Assembly (NCBI GenBank): GCA_910576335.1
Contig: CAJTIU010000010.1
Span: forward strand, 108,009 to 172,008
Source: Lachnospiraceae bacterium
GTDB lineage: Bacteria > Bacillota > Clostridia > Lachnospirales > Lachnospiraceae
Length of the DNA stretch: 64,000 nucleotides
Direction of reading: 5' to 3'
Shown here: positions 46,517 through 54,667 of the stretch, one piece after another
How positions within the stretch are numbered: the first letter of the stretch is position 1
How the letters are laid out: each line of letters opens with the position of its first letter
Position numbers and translations under genes: made by a program
Notes under the pieces: generated by a model
Told to the model about the DNA's origin: nothing
What the model saw: the letters and a program-made list of their open reading frames with translations, nothing else
Database searches by the model: none

Positions 46517-46545
46517 TTGCAAAATACCTTGACGGGGTATATAAT
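46517..46545 (+). promoter_or_regulatory. csoR-copA promoter with CsoR-type operator
   Basis: TTGCAA (46517-46522), 17 bp, TATAAT (46540-46545). The spacer is almost filled by ATACCTTGACGGGGTAT (46524-46540), an interrupted dyad with the GGGGTAT half typical of CsoR sites. Repression released by Cu(I) is the expected control. Confidence 0.7.
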
Positions 46546-46568
46546 GTCTAAGGAAAGGAGGAATACTG

Positions 46569-46871
46569 ATGAGTGAGAATACAGAATCTTCTGCAAAAAA
46601 GAAAGCGAGATCAGAGAAGGAGTACCGCGATCTGCTGAATCGTCTTTCAAGGGTGGAAGGACAGATCCGGGGAATTAAGAGAATGGTTGAGGAGGACGCC
46701 TACTGTACGGATATTCTGATCCAGGTGTCTGCGGCCAATGCGGCACTCAACAGTTTTAACAAGGTGCTGCTGGCGGAGCATATCCGTACCTGTGTGGCAG
46801 AAGATATCCGCTGCGGCAGAGAGGATACGGTCGATGAGCTTGTGGCTACTTTGCAGAAGCTGATGAAATAG
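46569..46871 (+). CDS. csoR: Copper-sensing repressor CsoR
   Basis: 100 aa, all-helical. LLNRLSRVEGQIRGIKRMVEEDAYCTDILIQVSAANAAL marks the CsoR/RcnR family. Copper ligands C46, H71 and C75 have the same spacing as in characterised CsoR proteins. AAGGAGG precedes the ATG. It is followed after 10 bp by copA under the same promoter, so it should repress its own operon until Cu(I) binds. Confidence 0.94.
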   Translation: MSENTESSAKKKARSEKEYRDLLNRLSRVEGQIRGIKRMVEEDAYCTDILIQVSAANAALNSFNKVLLAEHIRTCVAEDIRCGREDTVDELVATLQKLMK

Positions 46872-46881
46872 GAGGAGCATG

Positions 46882-49488
46882 ATGGAACAGTATAGAGTAA
46901 CGGGCATGAGCTGTGCGGCATGCAGCGCCCGTGTGGAGAAAGCGGTCTCTAAGGTGCCGGGCGTGACTGCGTGTTCTGTAAGTCTTCTGACAAATTCCAT
47001 GGGTGTGGAGGGAACAGCAGGATCCGGCGAGGTGATTGCCGCCGTAACAGAAGCGGGTTACGGCGCCTCTTTAAAAAAAGGAGAGAAGGCAGGCGCCGGC
47101 AGAGAGGATGTAGGGGAGCTTTTGAAGGACAGGGAAACACCGGTTCTTAAAAAGCGTCTGTCAGCATCACTTTGCTTTCTGATTCCGCTTATGTATGTCT
47201 CCATGGGACATATGATGTGGGGATGGCCTGTACCGTCTGTGCTTCAGGGTAATCATGTTGCTGCGGGGCTCATACAACTGCTACTGACTACGATTATTAT
47301 GGTGATCAACCAGAAATTTTTCATAAGCGGCTTTAAGAGCCTGTGGCACAAAGCGCCAAATATGGATACGCTTGTGGCCCTGGGAGCGGGGGCGTCCTAC
47401 GTGTACAGCGTCTATGCCCTGTTCGCCATGACAGACGCCCAGCTTAAGATGGATATGCCTGGAGTCATGGAGTACATGCACGAATTTTATTTTGAATCTG
47501 CGGCAATGATCCTGACGCTCATTACGGTGGGAAAAATGCTGGAGGCGCTCTCTAAGGGGAGGACGACAGATGCCCTTAAGAGCTTGATGAAGCTGGCGCC
47601 AAAGACGGCGGTGGTAGTGAGAAACGGGAAGGAAGAAAAGGTTTCCATAGAGCAGGTGGGAATTGGTGATATTTTTGTAGTAAGACCTGGAGAAAATATT
47701 CCGGTTGACGGCGTGGTACTGGAGGGAAGCAGCGCTGTCAATGAGTCTGCCCTCACTGGAGAGAGCATTCCGGCTGACAAGGAGCCGGGCGATCCTGTGT
47801 CAGCGGCCACGCTGAACAGTTCTGGATTTTTAAAATGCCGGGCAAGCCGGGTGGGGGAGGATACGACGATCTCCCAGATTATTCAGATGGTCAGCGATGC
47901 GGCGGCTACAAAGGCTCCCATTGCAAAAGTAGCGGACAGTGTGTCCGGTGTGTTCGTTCCTGTAGTGATTAGTATTGCAGCCCTGACAACCATCATCTGG
48001 CTTCTGGCCGGACAGGGAATCGGCTTTGCTCTTGCCAGAGGGATCTCTGTGCTGGTGATCAGCTGTCCCTGTGCGCTGGGCCTTGCAACGCCGGTTGCTA
48101 TTATGGTTGGAAACGGGATGGGGGCAAAAAACGGGATTATGTTTAAGACAGCAGTTTCCCTTGAGGAAACCGGAAAGATGCAGGTGGTCGCCCTTGATAA
48201 GACAGGAACCATCACAAACGGCGAGCCCCGGGTAACAGATCTTTTTCCTGGAGAAGGCATAACCAAGGAGGAGCTTCTTACCATGGCATACATGCTGGAG
48301 AGAAAGAGCGAGCATCCTCTTGCAAAGGCAATCCTTCTGCTTGCGCAGGAGAGGGGAATTGCCCGGGAGGGAGATGCCCCTGACATGGAGGTTACGGATT
48401 TTCAGGCGCTTCCTGGAAACGGGCTTACCGGAACGGCAGGGAAGCACAGGCTTGCAGGAGGCAATTTGGGATTTATCGCAGACCGGGCGGAAATATGTGA
48501 ACGAGACATCATCCGGGCAGAGCAGCTTGCAGAAGAGGGAAAAACCCCGTTATTTTTCAGCCGCGACGGAGCATTCACAGGTATTATCGCTGTAGCAGAC
48601 GTGATCAAGAAGGACAGCCCCCAGGCGGTGCACGAGCTTCAGAACATGGGGATCCATGTTGTCATGCTGACAGGAGACAATGAGCGCACTGCAAGAGCCA
48701 TTGGAAGACAGGCGGGAGTGGATGAGGTCATCGCAGGAGTACTTCCGGACGGAAAAGAGCAGGTAATCCGTACCCTTAAGGAAAAAGGAAAGGTTGCCAT
48801 GGTGGGAGACGGAATCAACGATGCGCCGGCTCTTACGAGAGCAGACATTGGAATCGCCATCGGGGCAGGAACCGATATCGCCATTGACGCCGCAGATGTG
48901 GTGCTCATGAAAAGCAGACTTTCAGATGTACCGGCGGCGATCCGCCTGAGCCGGGCAGCACTGCGCAATATCCATGAAAATCTGTTCTGGGCATTTTTCT
49001 ACAATGTAATCGGAATTCCCTTAGCGGCAGGGCTCTGGTATCCATGGTTCGGTCTGAAGCTAAACCCTATGTTCGGAGCCGCGGCAATGAGCCTGTCAAG
49101 CTTCTGTGTCGTGACAAACGCACTGCGGCTTAACCTGTTCAGAATGTATGATTCATCAAGGGACAGGAAGATCAGACATAAGAATCGTAAGAATACGGAT
49201 ATTAAGAATAAAAATAATGGAAGCGCCGATGCAGAGAATAAAAGCAGCGGCAGCAGCAGATCAAAGGAGGATAAGACCATGACAAAAACGATGAAAATTG
49301 AAGGAATGATGTGCGGACACTGTGAGGCACGGGTAAAGAAGGTTCTAGAAGCCCTTCCAAAGGTTTCGGCAGCAGAGGTAAGCCACGAGGCAGGAACCGC
49401 AGTCGTGACCCTCGAAGACGGAGTGTCAGATGAAGTGCTGAAAAAGACAGTGGAAGACCAGGATTATAAGGTTCTTGGGATCGAGTAG
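46882..49488 (+). CDS. copA: Cu(I) P1B-type ATPase CopA with C-terminal CopZ-like domain
   Basis: 868 aa. N-terminal HMA domain (GMSCAACSARV), eight membrane segments, actuator motif ALTGES, CPC metal site SCPCALGLATP, phosphorylation site DKTGTITNGE and hinge MVGDGINDAPALTRADIG. After the last membrane helices a Lys/Asn/Ser-rich linker of about 40 residues leads to a second HMA (GMMCGHCEARVKKV) at the C-terminus, an unusual place. Ribosome site AGGAGG serves ATG 46879 or 46882. It exports Cu(I). The C-terminal HMA has its own ribosome site (next entry). Confidence 0.95.
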   Translation: MEQYRVTGMSCAACSARVEKAVSKVPGVTACSVSLLTNSMGVEGTAGSGEVIAAVTEAGYGASLKKGEKAGAGREDVGELLKDRETPVLKKRLSASLCFLIPLMYVSMGHMMWGWPVPSVLQGNHVAAGLIQLLLTTIIMVINQKFFISGFKSLWHKAPNMDTLVALGAGASYVYSVYALFAMTDAQLKMDMPGVMEYMHEFYFESAAMILTLITVGKMLEALSKGRTTDALKSLMKLAPKTAVVVRNGKEEKVSIEQVGIGDIFVVRPGENIPVDGVVLEGSSAVNESALTGESIPADKEPGDPVSAATLNSSGFLKCRASRVGEDTTISQIIQMVSDAAATKAPIAKVADSVSGVFVPVVISIAALTTIIWLLAGQGIGFALARGISVLVISCPCALGLATPVAIMVGNGMGAKNGIMFKTAVSLEETGKMQVVALDKTGTITNGEPRVTDLFPGEGITKEELLTMAYMLERKSEHPLAKAILLLAQERGIAREGDAPDMEVTDFQALPGNGLTGTAGKHRLAGGNLGFIADRAEICERDIIRAEQLAEEGKTPLFFSRDGAFTGIIAVADVIKKDSPQAVHELQNMGIHVVMLTGDNERTARAIGRQAGVDEVIAGVLPDGKEQVIRTLKEKGKVAMVGDGINDAPALTRADIGIAIGAGTDIAIDAADVVLMKSRLSDVPAAIRLSRAALRNIHENLFWAFFYNVIGIPLAAGLWYPWFGLKLNPMFGAAAMSLSSFCVVTNALRLNLFRMYDSSRDRKIRHKNRKNTDIKNKNNGSADAENKSSGSSRSKEDKTMTKTMKIEGMMCGHCEARVKKVLEALPKVSAAEVSHEAGTAVVTLEDGVSDEVLKKTVEDQDYKVLGIE
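49279..49488 (+). CDS. copZ: Internal in-frame start producing a free CopZ-like chaperone
   Basis: Within copA, AAGGAGG (49264-49270) lies exactly 8 nt before ATG 49279, in frame, opening a 69-aa protein that begins MTKTMKIEGMMCGHCEARVK. This is a complete HMA copper chaperone of CopZ size. The layout is that of a separate copZ gene whose upstream copA lost its stop. Translation from here would give free CopZ as well as the CopA-CopZ fusion. Seen: ribosome site, frame and domain; inferred: use in the cell. Confidence 0.7.
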   Translation: MTKTMKIEGMMCGHCEARVKKVLEALPKVSAAEVSHEAGTAVVTLEDGVSDEVLKKTVEDQDYKVLGIE

Positions 49489-49496
49489 AAAGCGTC

Positions 49497-49538
49497 AGTT
49501 GGGGACGGGGTAAAATTAATTTTACCCCGTCCCCAACT
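49497..49538. repeat. GGGGACGGGG palindrome copy 8
   Basis: AGTTGGGGACGGGG, centre TAAAATTAATTTTA, reverse complement: the same 42 bases as copy 1, 48 kb away. Lies 8 bp after the copA stop. Confidence 0.9.
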
Positions 49539-49572
49539 AGCGTGTCTGCATAAATGGAGTGATACCAGGTGG

Positions 49573-50067
49573 TTACGACGACGGAGACGGGGCAGGACGG
49601 AGCCGACAGATGATTTTTACAGTGATGAGACCGGCACACACACCGATACTGTCAATTATTACGTCGCGCTTTGACGGTCCCCTGCCGTCCACAAAGGACT
49701 GGTGATATTCGTCCCCGGCGGCAAACCCGACACAGAATAGCCCGGCGGCGAGCATCAGCGGAAGGCCCCTGAGCCCGTATACATAGAGAGGAAAGGATAC
49801 GGCCAGCGTTAGCAGGAAATATTCGGTCATATGGGCGAGTTTCCTGACCGGGTGGGAGATCTGCCCTGCATATTCTTGAATCTGGCGGTCATTAAGCCCC
49901 TGATCAAAGGCGGTATTTCCCATTTCTACGATCCGGCAGCTTACTTCAAAGCTTAAATTTCCCGATTCCTCGCCATTCTGTGCGGAAAAGCCGTAGATGA
50001 TATACATCATGGCAAGCGCAGGAAGAAAGGAAAAGGGCTTTAAAAGAAAAATGAATTTGTGCGTCAT
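49573..50067 (-). CDS. VanZ family membrane protein
   Basis: 164 aa with four hydrophobic segments. VanZ pattern: YIIYGFSAQNGEESGNLS, RKLAHMTEYFLLTLAVSF and GFAAGDEYHQSFVDGRGPSKRDVIIDSIGVCAG. VanZ-like proteins are linked to teicoplanin tolerance or envelope functions; this one stands alone, so no resistance role is claimed. On the minus strand GGAGG precedes the ATG. Confidence 0.92.
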   Translation of the reverse strand: MTHKFIFLLKPFSFLPALAMMYIIYGFSAQNGEESGNLSFEVSCRIVEMGNTAFDQGLNDRQIQEYAGQISHPVRKLAHMTEYFLLTLAVSFPLYVYGLRGLPLMLAAGLFCVGFAAGDEYHQSFVDGRGPSKRDVIIDSIGVCAGLITVKIICRLRPAPSPSS

Positions 50068-50225
50068 TTATAATACCTCCAACTATGAATGGCAAACCAG
50101 GTTACCGGTTCCCGTTCCTATTGTAATGGGAAGAAGAGTACAAGTCAAGTTTGATATTAAGGTCATATTTTCTAAGTTTTACTATTACAATTAGTAATAA
50201 TACATTCTATATGGAGAGATTTCAG

Positions 50226-50620
50226 ATGAAACGGTTTCTGGCATTATTACTATGTGTCATCCTTTGGGCACAGCCGGTTCTGGCGGCGGATGCGAAAAAA
50301 GATGCAAAAGAAAAAGGGACAGAAGGGGTTGAGGTGTCGGCTCCTTCGGCAATCCTGATGGAGGCTTCGACGGGGCAGGTGATTTATGAAAAGGATGCGG
50401 ATTCGGTGAGGCCCCCGGCAAGTGTTACAAAGGTTATGACGATGCTCCTCATCTTTGATGCCCTTGCAGAAGGAAAGATTAAGCTGGAGGATGAAGTGAC
50501 TACATCAGAATACGCGGCATCCATGGGAGGTTCCCAGGTGTTTTTAGAGCCTGGCGAGGTACAGACAGTAGATACGATGATCAAATGCATCTCTGTGGCA
50601 AGCGCAAACGACGCATGTGT
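50226..50620 (+). pseudogene. Interrupted D-Ala-D-Ala carboxypeptidase, 5' part
   Basis: Signal peptide MKRFLALLLCVILWAQPVLAADA, then the S11 penicillin-binding fold with catalytic SVTK (in RPPASVTKVMTML) and the SAN motif (SVASANDACV). At 50606-50620 the element repeat begins; after it the frame reads foreign sequence and stops at 50735. The remaining domain with KTG lies 4.2 kb away at 54825-55608. Joining across one copy of the repeat gives SANDACVAMSEFISGSE in frame and a 392-aa protein, the normal length of DacB/DacF-type enzymes. As it stands the enzyme lacks its third catalytic motif. Confidence 0.9.
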
Positions 50621-50627
50621 GTCGTTT
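50606..50627. repeat. attL-like junction with dyad
   Basis: The 15-bp repeat AAACGACGCATGTGT continues into GTCGTTT, so arms AAACGAC (50606-50612) and GTCGTTT (50621-50627) surround GCATGTGT. Because the left outer arm is part of the shared core, the reconstructed circle junction (attP) has this same dyad, as expected for serine integrase sites. Confidence 0.75.
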
Positions 50628-50861
50628 TATAATAGTAGAAAAAGGAACCCGGATATTGCTGGTATTAAGGAAAATACGTTTGCAGAGTTTCCGATCATGG
50701 TATTAAAAGTAATTATATTGCGCCTGATAGGCTGAGAATCTATATCAGGCTCTTTACTATTCCGATTTGGCGATACCATGATCCAGATCGGAGAAGGTAC
50801 AAATAGGCTCCTAAAGCAATGTAGCAGGATAGTAGGACAAGCGTCTCTTTTAAAGGCTGCA

Positions 50862-50911
50862 TTGACATTATAATGCACTTATTATAATATAGTCTATATC
50901 ACTTATAATAT
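50862..50911 (+). promoter_or_regulatory. Promoter and repeated motif before the RHH gene
   Basis: TTGACA (50862-50867) with TAATAT at 17 bp (50885-50890) or TATAAT at 15 bp. CACTTATTATAATAT (50876-50890) recurs as CACTTATAATAT (50900-50911). Such iterated motifs fit binding by the ribbon-helix-helix protein encoded next. Confidence 0.5.
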
Positions 50912-50930
50912 GAAAAGAGATGTTGTTTAT

Positions 50931-51143
50931 ATGGAAAACAGAGCCCCCAGAACGTCAGAAGCGCAAAGAAAAGCAGTGAGGGAATACGAAAAAAGGAATG
51001 ACAGAATAAATATAATATTTCCTGGCGGAACAAAAAAGAGAATGAAAGAATTAGGAATAGAAAAGCCTAATACATTTATTAAAGAGGCTGTTTCTGCTGA
51101 GTTGGATAGAATGGAAAAATATAGTAGTGGGAAAGGATTATAA
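50931..51143 (+). CDS. Ribbon-helix-helix (Arc-like) small protein
   Basis: 70 aa from ATG 50931 (AGAGAT upstream); ATG 50910 would add seven residues. DRINIIFPGGTKKRMKELGIEKPNTFIKEAVSAELDRME has the beta strand and two helices of an RHH DNA-binding protein. It ends 5 bp before the AAA/PD-(D/E)XK gene, as an antitoxin or autoregulator would. Pair function is inferred from the arrangement. Confidence 0.78.
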   Translation: MENRAPRTSEAQRKAVREYEKRNDRINIIFPGGTKKRMKELGIEKPNTFIKEAVSAELDRMEKYSSGKGL

Positions 51144-51148
51144 AAGCT

Positions 51149-52843
51149 ATGGCAAGAACAGTGGCAATTGGGAGGCAGGATTTCGAAAAGATCAGAATTA
51201 ATAATAATTTCTATGTGGACAAAACGGACTTCATCCGGGAATGGTGGGAAAATGGAGATGATGTCACACTGATTACCCGACCCCGGAGATTTGGAAAAAC
51301 TCTGAATATGAGTATGACAGAGCAATTTTTTTCTGTGAAATACAGTGGACGTGGAGAATTATTTGAAGGGCTTTCCATATGGGAGGATGAAACTTATCGT
51401 AAGCTCCAGGGAACCTATCCAGTTATCAGTCTTTCGTTTGCGAATATAAAGGAGAGTAATTATGAGTCAGCCCGTAAAAAGATATGCCAGATCTTAACGG
51501 GTTTATATTCTGAGAACAGATTTTTAACAAAAGCGGGCATTCTGGACGATAAGGAGCAGAAGTTTTTTGCAGAAATATCGGCAGACATGGATGATGTGTC
51601 AGCGACACTTTCCGTTCATCAGCTGTCTCTCTATCTCTCCCGTTATTATGGAAAAAAAGTTATCATTCTTTTAGATGAGTATGATACGCCTATGCAGGAA
51701 GCATATATAAATGGATACTGGGACGAACTTGTGGAGTTTACCAGGGGGTTATTTAATGCATCATTTAAGACCAATCCGTCTTTGGAGCGTGGAATTATGA
51801 CGGGGATTACAAGGGTGAGTAAGGAATCCATTTTTTCGGATCTGAACAATCTGGAGGTAGTTACGACAACGTCGGAAAAGTATGAGGATGCTTTTGGCTT
51901 TACAGAAAAGGAAATGGCTGAAGCACTGGAAGAGTACGGCCTGTCAGAACGGAAGCAGGAAGTAAAGGAATGGTATGACGGATTTACATTTGGGAGAGTA
52001 ACAGATATTTATAATCCCTGGTCAATTATTAATTATCTTGACAAGAAAAAGGTGGCAGCATACTGGGCAAACTCCAGTTCTAATAGTCTTGTAGGAAGAC
52101 TGCTCCGGGAGGGGAGCCGGGAAGTGAAGAAGTCTTTTGAGACACTCTTATCAGGAGCGCATCTCATTACCCCTGTGGACGAACAAATTGTATATAATCA
52201 GCTTGATACGAACGAGACGGCAATCTGGAGTCTTCTTCTTGCCAGCGGATATCTGAAGGTGCTTAAGCACGGAGAGTATTCTGCTCCTGTTATGGAGCCT
52301 GACTATGAGCTTGCCTTGACGAATCTTGAAGTCAGGAAGATGTTTCAGGGAATGGTCAGAGAATGGTTTTGTGAAAGCAGGACAGACTATCATGATTTTA
52401 TCAGGGCACTGCTAATGGGAAACGTGAAGATAATGAATAAGTATATGAATAAAGTATCACAGGAAATGTTCAGTTATTTTGATACAGGGAAAAAACCATC
52501 AGAGGAAGAGCCCGAACGCTTCTACCACGGTTTTGTCTTAGGTCTGCTGGTGGAGCTTTATGACAGATATGTGATTACATCAAACAGGGAAAGCGGTTTT
52601 GGAAGATATGACGTGATGATGGAGCCACGGAAGCCGGATATGGATGCAATCATACTGGAGTTTAAAGTGCAGGACAGTGATGAGGAAAAAGACTTATCGG
52701 ATACGGTACAGGCAGCTTTAAAGCAGATTGACCATATGTGTTATGAGACGGCTCTTATAGCAAAGGGAATTCCTGCAGAGAGAATCAGAAAGTATGGGGT
52801 TGCCTTCTGCGGAAAAAAGGTGCTGATTGGAAATCATTTATAA
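51149..52843 (+). CDS. AAA-ATPase-like protein with C-terminal PD-(D/E)XK nuclease domain
   Basis: 564 aa. It opens IGRQDFEKIRINNNFYVDKTDFIREW, then the P-loop variant TRPRRFGKTLNMSM and Walker B-like VIILLDEYDTPMQEAY. The C-terminal DUF1703-type nuclease fold shows GRYDVMMEPRKPDMDAIILEFKVQD with the D...ExK pattern. This AAA-ATPase-like/PD-(D/E)XK family is abundant in gut Firmicutes and Bacteroidetes; its role is unsettled, with defence or selfish maintenance proposed. It is cargo of the element, coupled to the RHH gene. Confidence 0.9.
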   Translation: MARTVAIGRQDFEKIRINNNFYVDKTDFIREWWENGDDVTLITRPRRFGKTLNMSMTEQFFSVKYSGRGELFEGLSIWEDETYRKLQGTYPVISLSFANIKESNYESARKKICQILTGLYSENRFLTKAGILDDKEQKFFAEISADMDDVSATLSVHQLSLYLSRYYGKKVIILLDEYDTPMQEAYINGYWDELVEFTRGLFNASFKTNPSLERGIMTGITRVSKESIFSDLNNLEVVTTTSEKYEDAFGFTEKEMAEALEEYGLSERKQEVKEWYDGFTFGRVTDIYNPWSIINYLDKKKVAAYWANSSSNSLVGRLLREGSREVKKSFETLLSGAHLITPVDEQIVYNQLDTNETAIWSLLLASGYLKVLKHGEYSAPVMEPDYELALTNLEVRKMFQGMVREWFCESRTDYHDFIRALLMGNVKIMNKYMNKVSQEMFSYFDTGKKPSEEEPERFYHGFVLGLLVELYDRYVITSNRESGFGRYDVMMEPRKPDMDAIILEFKVQDSDEEKDLSDTVQAALKQIDHMCYETALIAKGIPAERIRKYGVAFCGKKVLIGNHL

Positions 52844-52860
52844 GAGAAATATGAAGCCAT

Positions 52861-52907
52861 GTAAAGGCATAGAATAAAAAAAACGGAGTTTTATTCTATG
52901 CCTTTAC
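52861..52907. other. Perfect 19-bp hairpin covering the small ORF start
   Basis: GTAAAGGCATAGAATAAAA (52861-52879) and its exact reverse complement (52889-52907), loop AAAACGGAG. The GGAG ribosome site is in the loop and the ATG of the next ORF (52898) is in the right arm. It may end the cargo transcript and silence read-through translation of the recombinase module. Confidence 0.85.
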
Positions 52908-53059
52908 AATTTGAACAATCTGAACAAAAAAAGAAGAAAGGTATAAAAGGTAAAAGCACAGCCGCTTCAGAACCATTGAAAATTGCAAAAATCATATATG
53001 GAACAAAAGATCTTCGTCAATGTATGGAATCAGTGATAAGAATGCGTGGGCCGCTATGA
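52898..53059 (+). CDS. Small basic ORF coupled to the recombinase gene, 53 aa
   Basis: MPLQFEQSEQKKKKGIKGKS then AASEPLKIAKIIYGTKDLRQ and a short tail ending RMRGPL. Lys-rich start, no recognised domain. GGAG lies 9 nt upstream, inside a hairpin loop. The TGA overlaps the recombinase ATG (ATGA at 53056-53059), which argues it is translated. It could be a recombination directionality factor or just a coupling leader; neither is shown. Confidence 0.6.
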   Translation: MPLQFEQSEQKKKKGIKGKSTAASEPLKIAKIIYGTKDLRQCMESVIRMRGPL

Positions 53060-54666
53060 AAGAGAAAAATAAAGCAGCTTTATATCTTCGGCTGTCCAAA
53101 GAGGATAAAGATAAGCTCGGCAGGGGAGATGACAGCGCCAGCATTCAGAATCAGAGGCTTCTGCTGGCTGATTATGCCCTGCAGCATGATTATCAGATTG
53201 CCGGAGTATATTCTGATGATGATGAGAGCGGGCTCTTTGACACGAGGCCTGAATTTGAACGTATGATAAGGGATGCGAAGCTGGGGAAATTTCAGATTGT
53301 AATCGCCAAGTCGCAGTCCAGATTTTCCCGTAATATGGAGCATGTGGAAAAATATCTCCATCATGATTTCCCGAATCTTGGAATCCGCTTTATCGGAGTT
53401 GTGGATGGGGCAGATACTTCAGATACAGGGAACAAGAAATCACGTCAGATCAACGGACTGGTAAATGAATGGTATTGTGAAGACCTGTCTGAAAATATCC
53501 GCAGTGCATTTAGGGCGAAGATGAAGAACGGGCAGTATCTGGGAGCCTCCTGTCCTTATGGATACGTAAAGGATCCAAAGAACCATAATCATCTGGTGGT
53601 GGATGAATATGCGGCAGGAGTTGTCCGCAAAATCTATCTTCTCTATCTGAAGGGATATGGAAAAGCAAAAATCGGGAAGATTCTGACAGAAGAAGGAATC
53701 TTGATTCCTACCCGGTATAAAAGAGAGGTGCTTGGCATCAATTATCATAATTCTCATGAGATGGAGACGACAAAAGGGTGGTCGTATCAGACCATACATA
53801 CCATATTGAATAATGAAGTTTATATAGGAAATGTGGTACAGAACAAGTATCATAATCTGTCCTATAAGGACAAAAGACATGTAAAGCAGCCAGAGGATCA
53901 ATGGATCCGGGTTACAGGAATGCACGAAGCGGTGATTGATCCAAAGACCTTTCAGAAGGTACAGGAAAGGCAGAAGATGCGTACAAAGGCAGTCGGTAAA
54001 GAGGGAACGGCATCTTTATTTTCCGGAATGATTTTCTGTGCAGACTGTAAGCATACAATGGTAAGAATGTACGGGCGCGGGGGCAGTCATAAATTTACGG
54101 GATATTGCTGTAAAACTTACAAATCACAGGGGAAAAACGTATGTACAAGTCATGCTGTTAATTACAGGCAGCTGATAGAGGCCGTATTAGATTCTGTTAA
54201 GAGCGAAGCCCGGAAGATCCTGACCCCGGAGGATCTCAGCTATCTCAGCAAAGTAAAGTCTGCTGGGGATGCCGTAACAGGAAATCAGCTTCAGATTCAC
54301 AATATAGAAAAGGAGATTCACAGGAAAGAGCTGTATAAGAAGAAAACATACCAGAACTATATGGATGAAACTATATCAGAAGAGGAGTATAGGTCTTATA
54401 TGAGAGAATTTGAAGCAGACATCAGTGAACGGAAAGAGAAGCTTTTATATTTACAGAAGCAGCTTGCAAAACAGAACAGGCAGAGCCAGGAGAATAACGA
54501 ATGGAAAGAGCGGTTCAAAAATTATATAGATATAGATGAGCTTACACGGGAAATTGTACTGGAGCTTATTGAAAAGATTGAGGTGAATGCAGATGGCTCA
54601 ATTAATATCTTTTACAAGTTTAAAAACCCTGGGGTAATTCCAACACAGGAAAGGCTTTACACTTGA
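53056..54666 (+). CDS. Large serine recombinase
   Basis: 536 aa from ATG 53056. The resolvase domain has YLRLSKED with catalytic Ser14 and IAKSQSRFSRNMEHVEKYL. The recombinase domain has AGVVRKIYLLYLKGYGKAKIGKIL and GWSYQTIHTILNNEVYIGN. The zinc ribbon (FCADCKHTM ... YCCKTYKSQGKNVC) and a coiled coil (about 410-480) follow. It should integrate and excise the element between short att sites with no host factor. An in-frame ATG at 53020 lacks a site; coupling to the 53-aa ORF supports 53056. Relatives excise the sigK-interrupting element in sporulating Bacillus (SpoIVCA). Confidence 0.94.
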   Translation: MKEKNKAALYLRLSKEDKDKLGRGDDSASIQNQRLLLADYALQHDYQIAGVYSDDDESGLFDTRPEFERMIRDAKLGKFQIVIAKSQSRFSRNMEHVEKYLHHDFPNLGIRFIGVVDGADTSDTGNKKSRQINGLVNEWYCEDLSENIRSAFRAKMKNGQYLGASCPYGYVKDPKNHNHLVVDEYAAGVVRKIYLLYLKGYGKAKIGKILTEEGILIPTRYKREVLGINYHNSHEMETTKGWSYQTIHTILNNEVYIGNVVQNKYHNLSYKDKRHVKQPEDQWIRVTGMHEAVIDPKTFQKVQERQKMRTKAVGKEGTASLFSGMIFCADCKHTMVRMYGRGGSHKFTGYCCKTYKSQGKNVCTSHAVNYRQLIEAVLDSVKSEARKILTPEDLSYLSKVKSAGDAVTGNQLQIHNIEKEIHRKELYKKKTYQNYMDETISEEEYRSYMREFEADISERKEKLLYLQKQLAKQNRQSQENNEWKERFKNYIDIDELTREIVLELIEKIEVNADGSINIFYKFKNPGVIPTQERLYT

Positions 54667-54667
54667 A

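Noticed and set aside
50621..50735. Extension of the 5' carboxypeptidase frame into the element as a real C-terminus
   Set aside because: The added 38 or so residues have no S11 similarity and the catalytic KTG region is missing.
52861..52907. The 19-bp hairpin as an att site or transposon end
   Set aside because: It lies inside the element, not at the 15-bp repeat boundaries, and is an inverted rather than a direct repeat.
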